From: Pigoraptor chileana
Taxonomy: Eukaryota > Opisthokonta > Filasterea
Assembly: GCA_943704495.1 (NCBI GenBank)
Contig: CALSCR010001359.1
Location: 1 to 20,295, forward strand
Direction: 5' to 3'
Length of the DNA stretch: 20,295 nucleotides
The notes under the pieces: generated by a model
What the model was told of the DNA's origin: nothing
The model's database searches: none
The model's input: only the letters and a program-made list of their open reading frames with translations
Shown here: piece after piece, positions 17,191-20,295 of the stretch
Numbering within the stretch: the first letter of the stretch is position 1
How the letters are laid out: every line of letters begins with the position of its first letter
Program-made: the position numbers and the translations under genes

Positions 17191-19008
17191 ACACACGCAC
17201 ACACCGGAACCGCAGAAGGTAGGGCCGCGCCGCTGGCCTTTGCGTCCATGAGTTCCTTGCGCACATCCGCCACCTCCTTCGACAGGCGCCCACTCTCTGC
17301 CTGCAGGAACTTTGCTCTCTCTTCAGCCTCCAACGCCACACGCTTGGACGCCTCGCACTGCGACAGAGCATCCGCCAGCTGCTTTCTCAGGCGCAATCCC
17401 GTGGCCCCTTCGCCATCTTCTCCCTTTTGCTGTTGCTGCGACACGCGTGCCGTCACCTTCTGGAGCTCATCGCGCGACTTTTGCAGCTCGTCCCTGGCCT
17501 TTGACAGCTCGCCGCGTATCTGCGCCGCTTCCGCCTTAGCCACCGCGCACTCGCCCCGCACACGCACAAGCTCCACGTCGCTGTCTCCCTTTGCCTTCGT
17601 CGCTTCCGCATCCCGCGATGCTTTGGTACGAGACAGCTCCGCCGCAAGCGCATCCATCTCTGCTTTTGCTCTCTGCAATTCCGTTGCATGCCTGCTCTCG
17701 ACGTCCGCGACCTTTTTCTTCTCCGCGTCAACAAGCAGACGTGCCTTGGACAGGTCTGCCTCCAACGACGCCGCCTTGGCATTGGCGTCCGTGATGCTCC
17801 TGGCCAGGCGATCCAACTCAGCACGAACGCGACTGCCCTCAGCTGTGTCGACATCGAGCTTGCGGCGCACCTCTTTCAGCTCTCCCTCCATTCGCAGCAC
17901 ATCCCCCCGTGCTTTTGCAGACTCCGCCTTCTCCACATCCATCGCACGTCGCGCCTCTTTCAGCTCTCCCTCCATTCGCAAGGCATCCGCTTTGAACCGC
18001 GCTGTTTCGGAGTCGACATGCTTCTTGGCAGCAACGAGTTCCGCACGTGACCCAGCCAGGTCTGCTTCAAGTGACCTCACCTGCGACGCGAGTGATGCGG
18101 TTTCGTTCAATGACGGCGCATTTTGAGCCGACTGTCCCCGAAGTGACGCAACCTCCGCTGCCAGCCGCGTGGAATTCGCCTCGGCTGCCACAAGCAGGTC
18201 ACGTGCATGTGCATGCTCCTTCTTCTCTGTCGACAGATGCGTCGACAGGGCATCTTTCTCGAGAACTGTCGCTTTTAGTCGCTCTTCAAGGGAAGCCACG
18301 CTTCGCTGCAGAGTGTCGGCAGTGCGATCACATGCAGACACACGCGACCGCAGAGCCTCGAGTTCAGCTCTTTGGACCCGCGCATGCATGCATGTGTGTG
18401 TGTGCGGGGGGGGGGGCGGTTGAGAGTAAGCATTTATAACGAGGGGGTTATTCAAATAGTATCTAAAGCCACCAATGGCTAATTTTCACATATTTTGAGC
18501 ATCCGAGGGACGTTAAGTGGCGGATGCAATCGGATTTATTTTGTAGAGAAGCCCACTCAAAGCCGATTACTCAGTTTCAACTTGCAACAAAACGTGTCTG
18601 TCTCACATACCTATCTTTCTCGGCATCGATACTTTTCCGTTTTGCTTCAACAGTGTGTGCATCGAGTGCATTGACGACAATACAAAACTTATGCTTCCAC
18701 TCCGCAAGGGACCGCGTAAGTTCAACAATCTGTCGAAAAGTGAGAAAGAGAGAGTTGATGGGATGCGACATGTCATGACAGTAAAAGCGTAAAGAGGAAC
18801 AAAAACAGAAAGGTGATGAAGTCAGATACCTGTGGCGCACACATTCAGTCTGTCTAAAATAACAGTCAATGCAAGGCACGCATATTCATATGCACACACA
18901 CACGCATACACACATTGCACACACACCGAACCCACGCACTTTGTTTAGATCTTCTAATCTCTTTAATACGCCTTCAATAGTAGCCGCTCTCGCTTCGCTT
19001 GTCGTCAT
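13387..19008 (-). CDS. Long coiled-coil protein with proline-rich stretch and C-terminal WH2 actin-binding motif (about 13 exons, ~855 aa)
   Basis: Model, minus strand: 19008-18940, 18729-18611, 18369-17205, 16862-16734, 16454-16302, 15975-15888, 15696-15560, 15301-15205, 14843-14742, 14343-14242, 14134-14012, 13843-13742, 13568-13387. Phases agree at every junction (2568 nt). The start ATG has A at -3. Residues ~25-450 are a charged, Ala/Glu/Lys/Arg-rich heptad coiled coil, mostly from one 1165-nt exon; further helical segments follow to ~680. Residues ~690-708 are proline-rich ([13 protein letters not shown]). Residues ~773-787 match the WH2 pattern ([15 protein letters not shown]), an actin-monomer-binding motif found in WASP/WAVE, WHAMM/JMY and others. 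PPPPP tracts commonly bind profilin or SH3 domains. I infer an actin-regulating scaffold, but see no WH1, SHD, FH2 or acidic Arp2/3-binding tail. Exons 1-9 are well supported. In the last four, donors are ambiguous: 14242 (GC) or 14238; 14012 or 13998; acceptor 13843 or 13823; donor 13746 or 13742. Confidence 0.72.
13746..13843 (-). other. WH2-encoding exon
   Basis: Within the coiled-coil gene, this exon encodes [16 protein letters not shown] followed by TSEDIKK. The LL..I..G..LKKV spacing is the WH2 signature: a short amphipathic helix followed by the LKKV motif that lies along the actin surface. The upstream acceptor has a good branch-point-like CTGACTAAT. An alternative acceptor 20 nt further in (GGACAG) would shorten the linker without touching the motif. 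Confidence 0.75.
15460..15558. repeat. CA/CATA microsatellite in an intron
   Basis: Imperfect CA repeat with CATA interruptions in the intron below the 15696-15560 exon of the coiled-coil gene. The intron's donor is part of the tract: on the minus strand AAAG is followed at once by GTGTGTGTGTATG. Confidence 0.9.
16907..16950. repeat. (CA)n microsatellite in an intron
   Basis: A CA run of about 15 units followed by CAAACACACAAACACA, about 45 bp from the acceptor of the 16862-16734 exon of the coiled-coil gene. Confidence 0.95.
17114..17204. repeat. (CA)n microsatellite reaching the splice donor
   Basis: More than 35 CA units, nearly pure from 17114 to 17185, then CATACACACACACGCACACAC. Read on the minus strand, the 1165-nt exon ends TTCCG and the intron starts GTGTGTGCGTGTG, so the splice donor is the first GT of the tract. 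Confidence 0.95.
17871..17980 (-). repeat. 84-nt in-frame duplication in the coiled-coil exon
   Basis: The segments 17871-17896 and 17955-17980 are identical over 26 nt and lie exactly 84 nt apart. They encode LRMEGELKE twice at a 28-residue spacing, that is four heptads, so the duplication keeps the coiled coil in register. Confidence 0.9.
18889..18926. repeat. CA microsatellite in the first intron of the coiled-coil gene
   Basis: Imperfect CA repeat (CACACACACACGCATACACAC), just inside the intron after the first coding exon. Confidence 0.85.
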
Positions 19009-19138
19009 TTTCGGCGATAAGTCGAATCAGCCGTCTAAGTTCACTAATAAACAAGAACCGCTCGCTTCTCGTTGCTGGCAGAAGAGCAATGTCGCGTTTT
19101 GTAGTTGGGTGCGTTCAGTGTGTTTGTGTCTGTCTGAA

Positions 19139-19183
19139 TGTGTATGTGTGTATGTATGTGTGTGTGTGTGTATGTGTATGTGA
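19139..19183. repeat. GT/GTAT microsatellite
   Basis: GTGTATGTGTGTATGTATG followed by GT units and GTATGTGTATG, about 130 bp upstream of the coiled-coil gene's start codon. Confidence 0.9.
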
Positions 19184-19273
19184 TGTAGATCTCATCGACG
19201 TTGTGCATCAAAGCAGTCAGGAACTGATTGTAAACAAACAGAGTGATGATCATGTTACCACCCTGTCACGAGA

Positions 19274-19274
<1 letters not shown>

Positions 19275-19322
<48 letters not shown>
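19275..19322. repeat. (CA)n microsatellite
   Basis: An uninterrupted run of 24 AC units in the spacer between the two minus-strand genes. Confidence 0.97.
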
Positions 19323-19326
<4 letters not shown>

Positions 19327-19544
19327 CCACTGTCTCACCGCATCACCATTCGTGCTGCCGTGCTTGCCACTCGTCATAGCTGTCATTTACGACTGCCGGG
19401 TTTGTTTATGTCCCTGTATCTATGTCTGTATGTCTATGTCTCTCAGTCCGCTTGTGTCTGCAGTGTGTGTGTGTGTATACATATAGATTTTTTAGAATTT
19501 TCGCGAGTGTGAGCGCATTTGCATGCTATTTTATAATGTTGCCT

Positions 19545-20192
19545 TCAGTTGATGCGCTGATATATGTTGACGCCGACCGACAGCACACCAACGGCGACGG
19601 CAAAGGCGGCAAGGCACTTTGCGTACACCACGTCACCGGGGTGTATGCCCACCGACGGACGCCCGCCCCTGCGAGTCGCTGAGAGCCACATCATTGCAGG
19701 AAATCCAAACGTGATCGCCACGCCCGACGACGCACCAACAAAGCCAAACACAACATCAACCTGCATCAATGAATGGTTGCATCGGGATGGTGTTTTTCAA
19801 CATATTGTTGCAGAGGTATGCACTCGTTACAGGGGGGGAAACGGAGGTGTCTTTGCAATCCTCAACAACACGCGCACAATATCCGTAGCATTGTGTCACC
19901 GTCAGACGAGACTTCCCCCGGCGATCACCGCTAGCACTGCTTAAACACACACACACACACACACAGAGCCACATGTATAGCAGGGTCAGACGCGACTCAC
20001 CCCCGGCACGAGCACCGCAAGCACGGAAGTGAGAGCGACCACTATCGCATTTTGCACAAATGTGCGCGTTTTTGTGGGCATTCCGTGACCACCCCTCAAC
20101 ACAAGCAGGTCGATCGCCTTGCGTCCGGGGTAGAGAGCGACGGGGTATGCGAGGCTGATGTGCAACGCCATCGTGAGTTTGGCAGCATTGAC
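19545..20192 (-). CDS. AAAP/SLC36-38-type amino-acid transporter, C-terminal part (partial)
   Basis: Two exons on the minus strand, 20192-20001 (64 codons) and 19760-19545 (71 codons plus stop), joined in phase 0 across a 240-nt GT-AG intron; both also have phase-0 outer acceptors. The upstream part of the gene lies beyond the window's right edge. The first exon encodes KLTMALHISLAYPVALYPGR, resembling the AAAP helix that ends in a Tyr-Pro...Pro-x-Arg pattern, then a hydrophilic loop and a membrane helix (NAIVVALTSVLAVLVPG). The second begins VDVVFGFVGASSGVAITFGF and continues into a further helix (AKCLAAFAVAVGVLSVGV) before a short hydrophilic end. This order (helix, FGFVGA-SG block, P-rich helix, loop, last helix) is the C-terminal arrangement of amino acid/auxin permease family transporters. 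They are secondary carriers of neutral amino acids in plasma or vacuolar membranes. Substrate and subfamily cannot be told from 135 residues. Confidence 0.78.
19944..19964. repeat. Short (CA)n in the transporter intron
   Basis: About ten CA units in the intron between the last two transporter exons. Confidence 0.9.
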
Positions 20193-20222
20193 CTGCAAAT
20201 TGATGATGAATTGTGCGTGTGG

Positions 20223-20276
20223 ATGTATGTATGTATGTGTATGTGGGTGGGTGGGTGGGTGGGTGGGGGTGTGTGT
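20223..20276. repeat. GTAT and GGGT simple repeat with G-run array
   Basis: ATGTATGTATG units pass into five or more GGGT units and GGGGG at 20243-20269, within the intron upstream of the first visible transporter exon. The plus strand has at least four G3 runs separated by single T, a classical G-quadruplex pattern; the transcribed RNA carries the C-rich strand. Confidence 0.9.
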
Positions 20277-20295
20277 TTATATGAGGCGATAATTA

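Larger units (their letters stand above)
19009..19544. other. Intergenic spacer between transporter and coiled-coil genes
   Basis: Both flanking genes read on the minus strand, so this holds the 3' end of the transporter and the promoter and 5' leader of the coiled-coil gene. It contains a GT/GTAT tract at 19139-19183 and a nearly pure CA run at 19275-19322. No TATA box is evident. Confidence 0.6.

Noticed and set aside
17053-18126. A 357-codon plus-strand open frame rich in Ser, Arg and Ala
   Set aside because: It is antisense to the 1165-nt coiled-coil exon. Its start lies in the CA microsatellite (His-Thr repeats), and its composition is the expected reverse reading of Glu/Ala/Lys/Arg codons in GC-rich DNA.

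Overview
The window looks like nuclear DNA of a eukaryote with spliceosomal introns, most likely a unicellular one. The evidence is GT-AG introns at phase-compatible positions in every gene, abundant CA/GT and CT/GA microsatellites, roughly balanced to slightly GC-rich coding sequence, a mitochondrial NDH-2 enzyme and a Zn2Cys6 transcription factor. Zn2Cys6 factors are mainly fungal but also occur in amoebozoans and other protists. I cannot name the lineage. All gene models were built by hand from reading frames, splice-site motifs and phase bookkeeping; no transcript or database evidence was available.

Layout, left to right. (1) 1-1042: a (GT)n tract, then non-coding DNA holding three copies of a dispersed ~50-bp module. 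(2) 1043-2132, minus: a four-exon hypothetical gene for a ~265-residue protein with one hydrophobic segment. (3) 2133-3180: a divergent intergenic region with a 49-bp tandem repeat carrying a TTAACGTTAA palindrome. (4) 3181-6921, plus: a six-exon gene for a type II (alternative) mitochondrial NADH dehydrogenase, the best supported gene here. (5) 6922-8365: non-coding, with an AT-rich island and CA/GT tracts. (6) 8366-10649, plus: a two-exon gene for a 705-residue Zn2Cys6 factor whose zinc cluster is created by splicing. (7) 10650-13386: about 2.7 kb without a recognisable gene, with a second AT-rich island, a minisatellite, CT tracts and three more module copies. (8) 13387-19008, minus: a gene of about 13 exons for a ~855-residue long coiled-coil protein ending in a proline-rich stretch and a WH2 actin-binding motif. 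(9) 19009-19544: a microsatellite-rich spacer. (10) 19545 to the window edge, minus: the last two exons of an AAAP-type amino-acid transporter, cut by the window's end.

The genes do not form a pathway. The NDH-2 enzyme serves mitochondrial respiration, the Zn2Cys6 protein transcription, the coiled-coil/WH2 protein probably actin organisation, and the transporter membrane amino-acid traffic. The points most worth a second look are the coiled-coil/PPPPP/WH2 architecture with an in-register 28-residue duplication, the ~50-bp module found in several introns and spacers, splice donors sitting at the edge of GT microsatellites, and a probable GC-AG intron. I found no viral or retroelement remains, no CRISPR array and no tRNA or rRNA gene.
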